In this document: piece by piece, positions 1-6,949 of the stretch
How positions within the stretch are numbered: the first letter of the stretch is position 1
Layout: every line of letters starts with the position of its first letter
Assembly (NCBI GenBank): GCA_947631845.1
Contig: CANRMY010000001.1
Span: 60,278-124,277, forward strand
Length of the DNA: 64,000 nt
Source: an uncultured Oscillospiraceae bacterium
Lineage (GTDB): Bacteria; Bacillota; Clostridia; Oscillospirales; Oscillospiraceae
Direction of reading: 5' to 3'
Translations under genes and position numbers: made by a program
Notes under the pieces: generated by a model
The model's input: the letters and a program-made list of their open reading frames with translations, nothing else
What the model was told of the DNA's origin: nothing
Databases searched by the model: none

Positions 1-19
1 CGCGCAAGAAAGCCGTCAC
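1..19 (-). CDS. Possible first six codons of mrpB (partial)
   Basis: A GTG at 19-17 overlaps the TGA of the preceding mrpA-like gene (16-18) and opens a frame reading MTAFLR to the window edge. Mrp operons normally continue with the B, C and D subunits after this point, so a translationally coupled mrpB start is plausible. Six codons cannot establish identity. Confidence 0.3.
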
Positions 20-294
20 TCCTCATCGCTGTCGTCCTCCTCCCGCTTGGCGTCCTCGGCCTTGATGGCGTGGATCTTCTTGAGGGTGGCGAAGAAGAGC
101 AAGCTTGTAACGCCGGCGCCCACAGCGGCCTCAGTGATGGCCAGATCCGGCGCCTCCAGCGTCAGCCAGAGCACCGACATGATCAGCGAGAAGCCCATAA
201 AGATGATGATGGAGGCCAGCAGATTCCGGGTCACGCTGACCGATATGGCGCAGATGATGAGAAACGCCAAAAGGATCCCTTCAAAAAGCGTCAT
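16..294 (-). CDS. Mrp antiporter MrpA C-terminal-type subunit (DUF4040/MbhD-like)
   Basis: Small membrane subunit of a Mrp-type Na+/H+ antiporter, 92 residues. It starts MTLFEGILLAFLIICA and has about three transmembrane helices, with the family segment APDLAITEAAVGAGVTS near residues 40-56 and an acidic cytoplasmic tail. In Bacillus this domain is the C-terminal part of the large MrpA protein; in many Clostridia it is a separate gene placed between mrpG and mrpB, as here. The ATG at 294 overlaps the mrpG stop by 4 bp, which fixes the start; longer upstream frames are out-of-register mrpG sequence. Confidence 0.88.
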   Translation of the reverse strand: MTLFEGILLAFLIICAISVSVTRNLLASIIIFMGFSLIMSVLWLTLEAPDLAITEAAVGAGVTSLLFFATLKKIHAIKAEDAKREEDDSDEE

Positions 295-695
295 TTTTCT
301 TTTTCCTCCTTCCGTATGTCCTCCAGGGCCTGGCGGCGCATCTCCACAGTTCCGCGCTCGAAGCCCTGCTCGTCGGAGTCGTCGGTATTGGCCTCGGCGG
401 AGTATTTCCCCACGGTCATTTCCATCAGCATGATGAGGTGGCTGGCCACAGGGCTGGTGATCCACACCAGCGCAACGACAGCCAGGAGCTTCAGCGTGGT
501 CACGTTGAGCCCGTTGTAAAAGCAGGCGCCCAAAATCACTCCCAAAAGGCCCAGAGTGTCGCCCAGGGCGGCGGAGTGCATCCGGTTCAGGGCAAATTTA
601 AAGCGGAAGTTCCCGATAACGGAGGTGACGATGAAAAAGAGACCGAAGGCGAGGCAGAATGTGCCCAAAAGGAAGCGGATCCAATGCGCTGTCAT
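291..695 (-). CDS. mrpG: Mrp Na+/H+ antiporter subunit MrpG
   Basis: Membrane subunit G of the multisubunit cation/proton antiporter, 134 residues. The first 90 residues form three hydrophobic helices and carry the family pattern LNRMHSAALGDTLGLLG (about residues 36-52), diagnostic of MnhG/PhaG proteins. The last 45 residues are a charged cytoplasmic tail. The ATG overlaps the mrpF stop (ATGA), and its own stop overlaps the next start, so the genes are translationally coupled. The complex exchanges cytoplasmic Na+ for H+ and supports pH and sodium homeostasis. Confidence 0.93.
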   Translation of the reverse strand: MTAHWIRFLLGTFCLAFGLFFIVTSVIGNFRFKFALNRMHSAALGDTLGLLGVILGACFYNGLNVTTLKLLAVVALVWITSPVASHLIMLMEMTVGKYSAEANTDDSDEQGFERGTVEMRRQALEDIRKEEKEK

Positions 696-1075
696 GAGTT
701 ATCCCTCCTGTGATGGCGTTCCGCGTGGGCCTTACGGGTGGCCCTGCGGTTTTCCCGGTGGCGCTGACGGCTCTTTTGCTGGTCAAGCCGCCACTGGCGG
801 TAGACGCCGATATCCATTTTGGTGAGGACCGCCACGGCCAGAAAGCTGAACATGGCGTAGACGATGGCGATATCCACCAGCCAGTCCTCCCGGAGCCGCA
901 GGACCAGGCAGACGATAAGGCAGATGGACTGGGTGCCGATCATATTGACGCCCACGATCCGGTCGGACATCCTGGGGCCGATAAAGGTCCGCGTCAGCAT
1001 CGCCAGGGCACAGGCGGCCAGAACCACCATGGCGGCGGTCAGGATGGGCGGAGCCAGCGTTGTCAACGGATCCAT
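692..1075 (-). CDS. mrpF: Mrp Na+/H+ antiporter subunit MrpF
   Basis: Subunit F of the Mrp antiporter, 127 residues from the ATG at 1075 (MDPLTTLAPPIL). It has three transmembrane helices and the family core RMSDRIVGVNMIGT near residues 35-48, where MrpF proteins carry a conserved Asp. The C-terminal ~35 residues are unusually basic, rich in Arg and His, extending beyond the usual ~90-residue MrpF. The start lies 1 bp downstream of the mrpE stop. An upstream in-frame Met at 1150 would overlap mrpE by 74 bp and was rejected. Confidence 0.93.
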   Translation of the reverse strand: MDPLTTLAPPILTAAMVVLAACALAMLTRTFIGPRMSDRIVGVNMIGTQSICLIVCLVLRLREDWLVDIAIVYAMFSFLAVAVLTKMDIGVYRQWRLDQQKSRQRHRENRRATRKAHAERHHRRDNS

Positions 1076-1076
1076 G

Positions 1077-1538
1077 TCACATCTCCTCCCATTTCTCCAG
1101 CTTCTCCACGAAACAGCTTGAGTCAAGCCCCTGTCCCATGGAGCGGTCAAGGCAGTGTACCCGGTACTCCCCGTCCTTCAGGCTTCCGGTGATGGTACCG
1201 GGGGTCATGGTGATGCAGTTGGCCAGCAGAACGCGGCCCGTCTCGGTTTTGACTCTGTCGGTGGTGAAACGCGCCACCACGCTGTCAGGCTCCTTTTTCG
1301 TGTAGATGAAGGGCAGCAGGGCCAAGCAGGACTTGACGATCTCCCGGAGCAGGACAGCAAAAAGCACCAACAGCCGGGGCAGCCGCCGGACGGTGTCCCA
1401 GTCGCGCTTCAGACCGTAATGCATAAACCGGCAGCAGAAAATATACAGCGCCGCCGTGATGACAAGGCCAAAGAGGACGACCTCCAGACTCACCCTGCCG
1501 TTCAGAAGGATCCACACCGCGAAAAAGAGCACGAACAT
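1077..1538 (-). CDS. mrpE: Mrp Na+/H+ antiporter subunit MrpE
   Basis: First gene of the antiporter operon, 153 residues. It opens MFVLFFAVWILLNGRVSLE and contains the MrpE signature LANCITMTPGTITGSL (about residues 105-120), where TPGT is the conserved core. The start is chosen because AAAGGAG sits 8 nt upstream; longer in-frame extensions to 1949 run into the divergent promoter region and lack this context. MrpE supports assembly of the antiporter. Gene order E-F-G-A' on the minus strand is a known Clostridia arrangement. Confidence 0.93.
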   Translation of the reverse strand: MFVLFFAVWILLNGRVSLEVVLFGLVITAALYIFCCRFMHYGLKRDWDTVRRLPRLLVLFAVLLREIVKSCLALLPFIYTKKEPDSVVARFTTDRVKTETGRVLLANCITMTPGTITGSLKDGEYRVHCLDRSMGQGLDSSCFVEKLEKWEEM

Positions 1539-1567
1539 GAGGCAGACTCCTTTGAAAAGATACACAT

Positions 1568-1596
1568 ATTTTAGTGATTTGGAGCGTTGTTGTAAA
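1568..1596 (-). promoter_or_regulatory. Promoter of the mrp operon
   Basis: Minus-strand TTTACA (1596-1591) and TAAAAT (1573-1568) are separated by 17 bp and lie 30 bp upstream of the mrpE start. The match to the sigma-A consensus is good but was judged by eye. Confidence 0.6.
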
Positions 1597-1658
1597 CATT
1601 CAGAATTCATAAAATTCCGGGCCAAATAAATAAAAATTAGTGATTTTTTCAAGTTATG

Positions 1659-1667
1659 TGATATAAT
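1659..1667 (+). promoter_or_regulatory. Extended -10 promoter of the cwlD-like gene
   Basis: TGATATAAT is a perfect extended -10 element (TGn plus TATAAT at 1662-1667), 55 bp before the amidase start. No good -35 is visible at 17 bp, which fits an extended -10 promoter. It diverges from the mrp promoter. Confidence 0.55.
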
Positions 1668-1722
1668 CAGTATAGACGCCTGCTCCCCGACATATTTTTG
1701 GACCGAAAGGGGAGAGGTCCAA

Positions 1723-2433
1723 ATGAAAAAAGCTTTTCTGTTCCGGGCGATCCTGGCCCTGGCTGTTGTAGGGCTCGCCGCGGGAGCGGCGACGCGGTTG
1801 GCGTATATATCCCGCCCCCGTGCGGCGGCACGGATCATGAGCACGGGGCGAAACGAGAGGACGCTGATCCTCGACCCAGGCCACGGCGGGGCCGACGGCG
1901 GCGCCGTTTCGGTGACGGGGACATATGAGAGCCAGATCAACCTGGCCATCGCCCTGCGGTGCCGCGCCCTGGCGGAGCTCTACGGCGTTGACACAGTGAT
2001 GACCCGGGAGAGCGAGACGCTGGACTACCCGGAGAGCGCCTCCACCATTCACGCAAAGAAGGTCTGGGACACAAAGGCCCGCGTGGAGCTTGTCAGCTCC
2101 ACCCCCTACGCCGTGCTGATCAGCATCCACCAGAACAAATACACCACCGCGTCCCCCCACGGCAGTCAGGCCCTGTACGCCAAAACCGAGGGGAGCCAGG
2201 AGCTTGCCCAGGCCATGCAGTCGAATCTGTCCCAGGTGACAGGGGAGAGCAAGCGGACGGCCGCGCGGATAGGGGAGAGCATATACCTTATGAACCATGT
2301 GGATTGTCCCGCCGTGCTGGTGGAATGCGGCTTCGTGTCCAACGTTCTGGAAGCAAAAAAGCTGGAGGAGCCGGCCTATCAGCTGAAGCTGGCAGCCGTC
2401 ATCGTGGGCACGTATCTGAACAGCGTTTGTTAA
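1723..2433 (+). CDS. cwlD: N-acetylmuramoyl-L-alanine amidase (CwlD/Amidase_3 type)
   Basis: Zinc-dependent peptidoglycan amidase, 236 residues, that cleaves the bond between N-acetylmuramic acid and L-alanine. Residues 1-27 form an uncleaved anchor or signal segment. The Amidase_3 fold follows with the zinc ligands in ILDPGHGGADGG (about 48-59), the Glu in YESQINL, the His in SIHQN, and the catalytic Glu in VLVECGFVSN. Size and architecture match CwlD, which makes muramic delta-lactam in spore cortex; other Amidase_3 proteins act in cell separation, so the sporulation role is inferred. The SD GGGGAGAGG lies 6 nt before the ATG. Confidence 0.85.
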   Translation: MKKAFLFRAILALAVVGLAAGAATRLAYISRPRAAARIMSTGRNERTLILDPGHGGADGGAVSVTGTYESQINLAIALRCRALAELYGVDTVMTRESETLDYPESASTIHAKKVWDTKARVELVSSTPYAVLISIHQNKYTTASPHGSQALYAKTEGSQELAQAMQSNLSQVTGESKRTAARIGESIYLMNHVDCPAVLVECGFVSNVLEAKKLEEPAYQLKLAAVIVGTYLNSVC

Positions 2434-2518
2434 CATAACATATGTTCAACATTATGTTAAGTAAACATAATGTTGTCATCAGTTTACATAATATTCGTCT
2501 AAATCTGGTTTACATAAC
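2429..2518. repeat. Cluster of five XerD-arm/dif-like boxes upstream of radA
   Basis: Five copies of a motif close to TTATGTWAAC lie within 90 bp: minus-strand copies at 2429-2438, 2461-2470, 2482-2491 and 2508-2517, and one plus-strand copy at 2452-2461. The copy at 2481-2491 reads TTATGTAAACT on the minus strand, identical to the XerD arm of the Firmicutes dif consensus as I remember it. Two copies are embedded in a perfect 12 bp dyad (2447-2458 / 2464-2475). No complete 28 bp dif site is evident because the XerC arms are poor. The first copy overlaps the cwlD stop and the last ends 17 bp before the radA ATG. Confidence 0.6.
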
Positions 2519-2534
2519 ATAAGGAGACAGAGAG

Positions 2535-3902
2535 ATGAAAGCAAAGACGACCTTTTTCTGCACCGCCTGCGGGAACGAGTTTCCCCGCTGGAGCGGACAG
2601 TGTTCCGCCTGCGGGGCCTGGAACACCATCGTGGAGGAGCCGGTCAAAAAGGAGGAGAAACGTCCTGCCGCCGGGGCGGCGAAGGGCTTTGCCGCCAAGC
2701 GTCCGGTGCCTCTCAAGGAGGTCGACGTCACCGAGGAGATCCGGTTTGATACGGGTCTGGGGGAGCTCGACCGCGTCCTGGGCGGCGGCGGCGTCAAGGG
2801 CTCGCTGGTGCTGGTGGGCGGCGCGCCGGGGATCGGAAAATCCACACTTTTATTGCAGATCTGCGAGCACATTGGAAAGGAGCACAGCATTTTATATGTG
2901 ACGGGCGAGGAATCCGAACGTCAGCTGAAAATGCGCGCCCAGCGGCTCCATGTGCAGAGCGACAATCTGTTGATCCTCTCGGAGACGAATATCTCCGATA
3001 TCCTTGAAGCCGTCAGCGAGACATCTCCCGAAATCCTCATCATCGATTCCATCCAGACATTGTATTCACCGGAGCTCAACAGCGCCCCCGGCAGTGTGGG
3101 CCAGGTCAAGGATTGCACCATGACCCTGATGCAGCTGGCCAAGGGCTCCGGCGTCACGGTTTTCGTCATCGGCCACGTCAATAAGGAGGGCGCCATCGCC
3201 GGGCCCAAGGTCCTGGAGCATATGGTGGACTGCGTCCTGTATTTTGAGGGCGATCAAACCGCCAACTACCGGATCTTGAGGGCGGCCAAAAACAGATTTG
3301 GTTCAACCAATGAGATCGGCGTTTTTGAGATGGCCGAGCACGGGCTTGTGGAGGTCCCGAACCCTTCCGAATTACTGCTGTCAGGGCGGCCCAAAAACAC
3401 ACCGGGAACATGCGTCACCTGTGTCATGGAGGGCTCCAGACCCGTCCTGGCGGAGATCCAGGCGCTGTTGACGCCCACCAATTTCAATGTACCCAGGCGC
3501 ACCTCCAACGGCTTGGACTACAACCGGGCGATGCTGCTGTTGGCCGTGCTGGAAAAGCGCGGCGGGCTCAGGATCGGCGGCGCCGACAGCTATGTGAACG
3601 TGATCGGCGGGCTGTACATCGACGAGCCGGCGGCGGATCTGGCGGCCATACTGGCTATGGCGTCCAGCTATCGGGATATCCCGATCCCGGACGATCTGGT
3701 GGCCATCGGCGAAATCGGTCTGACGGGCGAGCTGCGCCAGGCGGCTCAGCTGGAAATGAGATTGTCGGAGATCGCGCGGCACGGCTTCAAAAGCGCCATC
3801 ATCCCAAAACAGTACCGCGCAAAGGTCACAGCGCCGGCGGGCATGAAGCTTTGGGAGGCCCGATCCATCCGGGAGGCCATGGACTTGATTATCGGCTCCT
3901 GA
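2535..3902 (+). CDS. radA: DNA repair protein RadA
   Basis: RecA-related ATPase that promotes branch migration during recombinational repair, 455 residues, the usual family length. It shows the N-terminal zinc finger (Cys9, Cys12, Cys23, Cys26), Walker A GGAPGIGKST at about 95-104, the RadA-specific KNRFG motif (about residue 250), and a C-terminal Lon-protease-like domain without proteolytic function. The SD AAGGAGA precedes the ATG. The leader contains the dif-like box cluster, which may regulate it or be unrelated. The product is cytosolic. Confidence 0.97.
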   Translation: MKAKTTFFCTACGNEFPRWSGQCSACGAWNTIVEEPVKKEEKRPAAGAAKGFAAKRPVPLKEVDVTEEIRFDTGLGELDRVLGGGGVKGSLVLVGGAPGIGKSTLLLQICEHIGKEHSILYVTGEESERQLKMRAQRLHVQSDNLLILSETNISDILEAVSETSPEILIIDSIQTLYSPELNSAPGSVGQVKDCTMTLMQLAKGSGVTVFVIGHVNKEGAIAGPKVLEHMVDCVLYFEGDQTANYRILRAAKNRFGSTNEIGVFEMAEHGLVEVPNPSELLLSGRPKNTPGTCVTCVMEGSRPVLAEIQALLTPTNFNVPRRTSNGLDYNRAMLLLAVLEKRGGLRIGGADSYVNVIGGLYIDEPAADLAAILAMASSYRDIPIPDDLVAIGEIGLTGELRQAAQLEMRLSEIARHGFKSAIIPKQYRAKVTAPAGMKLWEARSIREAMDLIIGS

Positions 3903-3909
3903 ATGCTTC

Positions 3910-3930
3910 CGGGCGCTCTTGCCCGTTTTT
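3910..3930 (+). terminator. Short intrinsic terminator after radA
   Basis: CGGGC (3910-3914) pairs with GCCCG (3921-3925), followed by TTTTT. The 5 bp stem is short, so the call is moderate. Confidence 0.5.
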
Positions 3931-3942
3931 CCCTCCCCCACA

Positions 3943-4004
3943 TTGAACAAAATTTTTATTTTGTTCAAAAATGTGTGGATTTTTTCGGGAGGGTGTGATA
4001 TACT
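3943..4004 (+). promoter_or_regulatory. Inverted repeat and extended -10 promoter of xerC
   Basis: A perfect 10 bp inverted repeat, TTGAACAAAA (3943-3952) and TTTTGTTCAA (3959-3968), stands just upstream of an extended -10 TGATATACT (3996-4004). The repeat covers the region above the -35 position, where an activator or repressor dimer could bind. The ATG is 48 bp downstream of the -10. Confidence 0.55.
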
Positions 4005-4052
4005 GGTTTTGCGCCCATCTACCGCTTCCCCGGCGTACAAAGGAGAATTATT

Positions 4053-5078
4053 ATGGACTACCGCACAGAGGCGCCTGAGATCATCAGGAGCTTTCTCAAC
4101 TACCACGAGAATATCGTCGGCCACTCAAGAAAAACCGTGGACGAATATTATCTGGACCTTCGGACTTTTTTCCGGTACATGAAGCTGATCCGTTCCGGTC
4201 TTCCGCGGGATACGGATCTCGAAACGATCTCCATCGCCGATGTGGACCTTGACTTTGTCCGCTCCGTCACGCTCTCCGATGTCTACGACTACCTGGGCTA
4301 CATGTCACGGGATCGGGTCCGGAATCAGAACGCCAACGACCCGGAATACGGCCTGAATTCCGCCTCCCGCGCCCGCAAGGTGTCTACCATCCGCTCCTTT
4401 TATAAATACCTGACCTTGAAAACGCATCAGCTGGAGTCCAACCCCATTCAGGATCTGGACTCCCCTAAGATCATGAAATCTCTGCCCCGATATCTTTCGC
4501 TCAATGAATCTGAGCGGCTTCTGGACAGTGTGGATGGAAAAAACAAGGAACGAGATTATTGCATCCTAACGATTTTTCTCAACTGCGGACTGCGTATATC
4601 GGAATTGGTGGGGTTAAATTTAACAGATGTCCGGGCAGATCACTTGCGGGTGCTGGGCAAGGGCAGCAAGGAGCGCGTCGTATACATAAACGATGCCGTG
4701 GTGGACGCCATCAACGATTATCTGGCGGTGCGGAAGACCATCGCCCCCGGCGGTGAACGGGCCCTTTTCCTCTCCTCCCGCCGGGAGCGGATCAGCAAGT
4801 CCACCGTCCACGCGTTGGTGAAAAAGCACCTGGGCGCCGCCGGGCTGGACGAGACGAAATACTCCGCCCACAAGCTCCGCCACACCGCCGCCACCCTGAT
4901 GCTCCATTCCGGCGTGGATGTGCGCACCCTCCAGGAGCTGCTGGGGCATGAGCACCTGAACACCACGGAGATCTATACCCACGTGGAAAACGAGGGCCTG
5001 CGCGAAGCCGCTATGCTCTCCCCTCTCGCCGGCCACAAAAAAGCGGCAAGTCCGGCTGACGAGGACGACGAGAAATGA
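4053..5078 (+). CDS. xerC: Tyrosine recombinase, XerC type
   Basis: Site-specific tyrosine recombinase of 341 residues, somewhat longer than the ~300 of typical XerC/D. It has an N-terminal SAM-like DNA-binding domain (FLNYHENIVGHSRKTVDEYY) and a catalytic domain carrying Arg in GLRISELVG (~180), Lys in GKGSKER, HKLRH (~270), GHEHLNTTEIYTH with the second His and the nucleophilic Tyr (~305). The usual role is resolving chromosome dimers at dif together with XerD, encoded 5 kb away. Assignment as XerC rather than another Xer-like integrase rests on the presence of the clear xerD next to spoIIM. Confidence 0.82.
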   Translation: MDYRTEAPEIIRSFLNYHENIVGHSRKTVDEYYLDLRTFFRYMKLIRSGLPRDTDLETISIADVDLDFVRSVTLSDVYDYLGYMSRDRVRNQNANDPEYGLNSASRARKVSTIRSFYKYLTLKTHQLESNPIQDLDSPKIMKSLPRYLSLNESERLLDSVDGKNKERDYCILTIFLNCGLRISELVGLNLTDVRADHLRVLGKGSKERVVYINDAVVDAINDYLAVRKTIAPGGERALFLSSRRERISKSTVHALVKKHLGAAGLDETKYSAHKLRHTAATLMLHSGVDVRTLQELLGHEHLNTTEIYTHVENEGLREAAMLSPLAGHKKAASPADEDDEK

Positions 5079-5173
5079 GCGGTTGGACAGGCTCCCCCTC
5101 CCGCCAATCCAGCGGACAGCCAGGGAAATCTTTGCGTAGGACAGGCCGGAGAACAGATTGAGGGAGGCGCAAA

Positions 5174-6796
5174 ATGGGCGGTAAATTTGCGAATATCAAT
5201 GTAAAATGTTCCGATATTGACGCTGTAAAGGCGTTTTTTCCGGACTATACAGTGAAAATGATATCGGACGGCTGGGTCACGGTGGCGAGTGAAAAGCTCC
5301 AATGGGGCGATACGCGGGGGCCGGCGAAAAAGCTCTCCGCCGCGCTCCCCTGCCCGGTGGTGACCACGGAGTATTTTGACGACGACTATGTGGAGCTTGC
5401 TGTCTTTCTCGGAGGAAAACGCGCCGCGAGGCATGTTCCGGCGGAATATGAGGGTTTCCCACGGGTTGTCGGAAGGCCCGGGGCGTGGCGCGACGCCCTG
5501 AATCTTACGGAATCGGATGAAAAGGCTTTGAAAACCGTCTTCAGGGAGGAGAACCCCGAGGGCTGTCTGCGGCTTTTGGAGGGCGTCCTGGGCTGTCCGC
5601 TGTGGGTCGAGGAGGAAACTATCGATCAGGTCCGGGCTCCCGACAGGACCTGTCTGGATCGGTACCTGGCCCGGAAGGACGCGGAGAGCGGGATAGAAAA
5701 TCAGACGAGGCTGTCGCTTTCGGATGAGCTTCCCGGCAGCTTTGAACGCGGCGGCACGACGCTGCCCATCATGAGCCGGGACGATACGGGACTTGCCGCC
5801 TTTTGGGGCGTGAGGGACGAGCGCTTTCACAGGCTCGGCGACGTGTCCTTCCCGCCTTCCGAGCGGACGGCCGCCGGCGAGTGGCAGGAGTCCGTCCTGT
5901 CCCGGGGTATGTTTCTGGCATTTTTCCAAGGGCCGAACTGGAAAAACACGGTCTACACGATCTCGGAAGATGGCGGGATCCTGGACAAGTATGAGTACAT
6001 AGACACCGGCTGCGTTTCCGATTGCAGCCGTTTCCTTGACCGGGACAGGATCATTGTAAGCGGCGTCTGCCGGAACATCCGGACGCATGAGAACGAGTGG
6101 GACATCGGCGTTCGTCACAGTGCCTACGGGGTCTACGCTCCCCTGCTCCTTCCGGGCGGGCGGCTGGTCTTTTGCTATGACTGCGGCGCGGGCAAAGCCT
6201 CGGAGAGCTTTCTTGTTACCGTTGGCTCAGACGGGAGAGATATGCGCTCCCGCAGGCTCCAGGGCATATACCATTGGAAAATGCCCACGGCCGCCGGGGA
6301 CAGGCTTTTGCTGGGCTGTGAGAGGACGTTGACCTGCTATGATCCCTCCCTTGAAGAGCTTTGGAGCATGAAGCTTGACCAAAGCGTCTGGCAGGCCGGT
6401 CTTGCCGTTGTAGACGGGAACACGCTGTATATGTTCACCTACGACCGCGTCACCGCCATAGACCTTGCCGGTCATCAAGTGACCGCTCTGCGGGAGATTC
6501 CCCACAGCGAGGACTGTTTTATGGCGGGTGTCCTCCCCGGCGTGGGACCCATCGTCACAAACGGCGGCTCCGTCCTGCAGGTCTGGGACCGGGAACTCAA
6601 GCCTGTTTCACGGCACCGGGTGAAGGGGGATGTCGTGCGGGTCCTTTCCGGGGAGGGGCGGACGTTTGTCCTCGCCTTCTCCGACGCCCGGTCCGCTTCC
6701 GGCGCGCCGGAAGGGGGCGCGGCATGTATACGGATGTATGAGCTGACGAAATCGAGAGGTAAAATCCCTCGTCCCCGGACAGGCCATAGATCGTGA
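5174..6796 (+). CDS. Uncharacterised 540-residue protein with predicted propeller-like C-terminus
   Basis: I do not recognise this family. There is no signal peptide or membrane segment, so it is probably cytosolic. Residues 1-100 form a compact alpha/beta-looking unit (FANINVKCSDIDAVKAFFPD, then VTTEYFDDDYVELAVFLGG). Residues ~230-520 consist of repeated short beta-rich blocks such as GDRLLLGCERTLTCYDPSLE, DGNTLYMFTYDRVTAIDLAG and GGSVLQVWDRELKPVSRH, each pairing a hydrophobic strand with a D or W-containing strand, as in WD/PQQ-type propellers. The SD GGGAGG sits 7 nt before the ATG. It follows xerC by 95 bp but has no obvious functional link with it or nadBC. Confidence 0.7.
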   Translation: MGGKFANINVKCSDIDAVKAFFPDYTVKMISDGWVTVASEKLQWGDTRGPAKKLSAALPCPVVTTEYFDDDYVELAVFLGGKRAARHVPAEYEGFPRVVGRPGAWRDALNLTESDEKALKTVFREENPEGCLRLLEGVLGCPLWVEEETIDQVRAPDRTCLDRYLARKDAESGIENQTRLSLSDELPGSFERGGTTLPIMSRDDTGLAAFWGVRDERFHRLGDVSFPPSERTAAGEWQESVLSRGMFLAFFQGPNWKNTVYTISEDGGILDKYEYIDTGCVSDCSRFLDRDRIIVSGVCRNIRTHENEWDIGVRHSAYGVYAPLLLPGGRLVFCYDCGAGKASESFLVTVGSDGRDMRSRRLQGIYHWKMPTAAGDRLLLGCERTLTCYDPSLEELWSMKLDQSVWQAGLAVVDGNTLYMFTYDRVTAIDLAGHQVTALREIPHSEDCFMAGVLPGVGPIVTNGGSVLQVWDRELKPVSRHRVKGDVVRVLSGEGRTFVLAFSDARSASGAPEGGAACIRMYELTKSRGKIPRPRTGHRS

Positions 6797-6867
6797 ACGC
6801 TCCCGCGCCGCGTCGGAAACGACGGCGGAGCTTGACAGAAAGATTTGATTTTTTGGTCAGATTGAGG

Positions 6868-6896
6868 TTGCCAATTTAGCGCGTTGTTGATATAAT
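6868..6896 (+). promoter_or_regulatory. Sigma-A promoter of nadBC
   Basis: TTGCCA (6868-6873), a 17 bp spacer and TATAAT (6891-6896) with an extended TGA. Transcription should begin near 6903, inside the left arm of the next hairpin. Confidence 0.8.
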
Positions 6897-6899
6897 ATG

Positions 6900-6929
6900 G
6901 GGAACGGCTCAGAAACTGTTCCCTTTTTT
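6900..6929 (+). terminator. Intrinsic terminator overlapping the nadB transcription start
   Basis: GGGAAC (6900-6905) pairs with GTTCCC (6918-6923), followed by six Ts. Because the predicted nadB +1 falls in the left arm, RNA from the nadB promoter would lack most of the stem. The element should therefore stop only read-through from the upstream gene. Confidence 0.65.
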
Positions 6930-6949
6930 ACACGAAAGAAGGTTTGACT

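Noticed and set aside
6944..6949. TTG start two codons upstream of the nadB ATG
   Set aside because: The SD AGAAGG is only 1 nt away from the TTG but 7 nt from the ATG.
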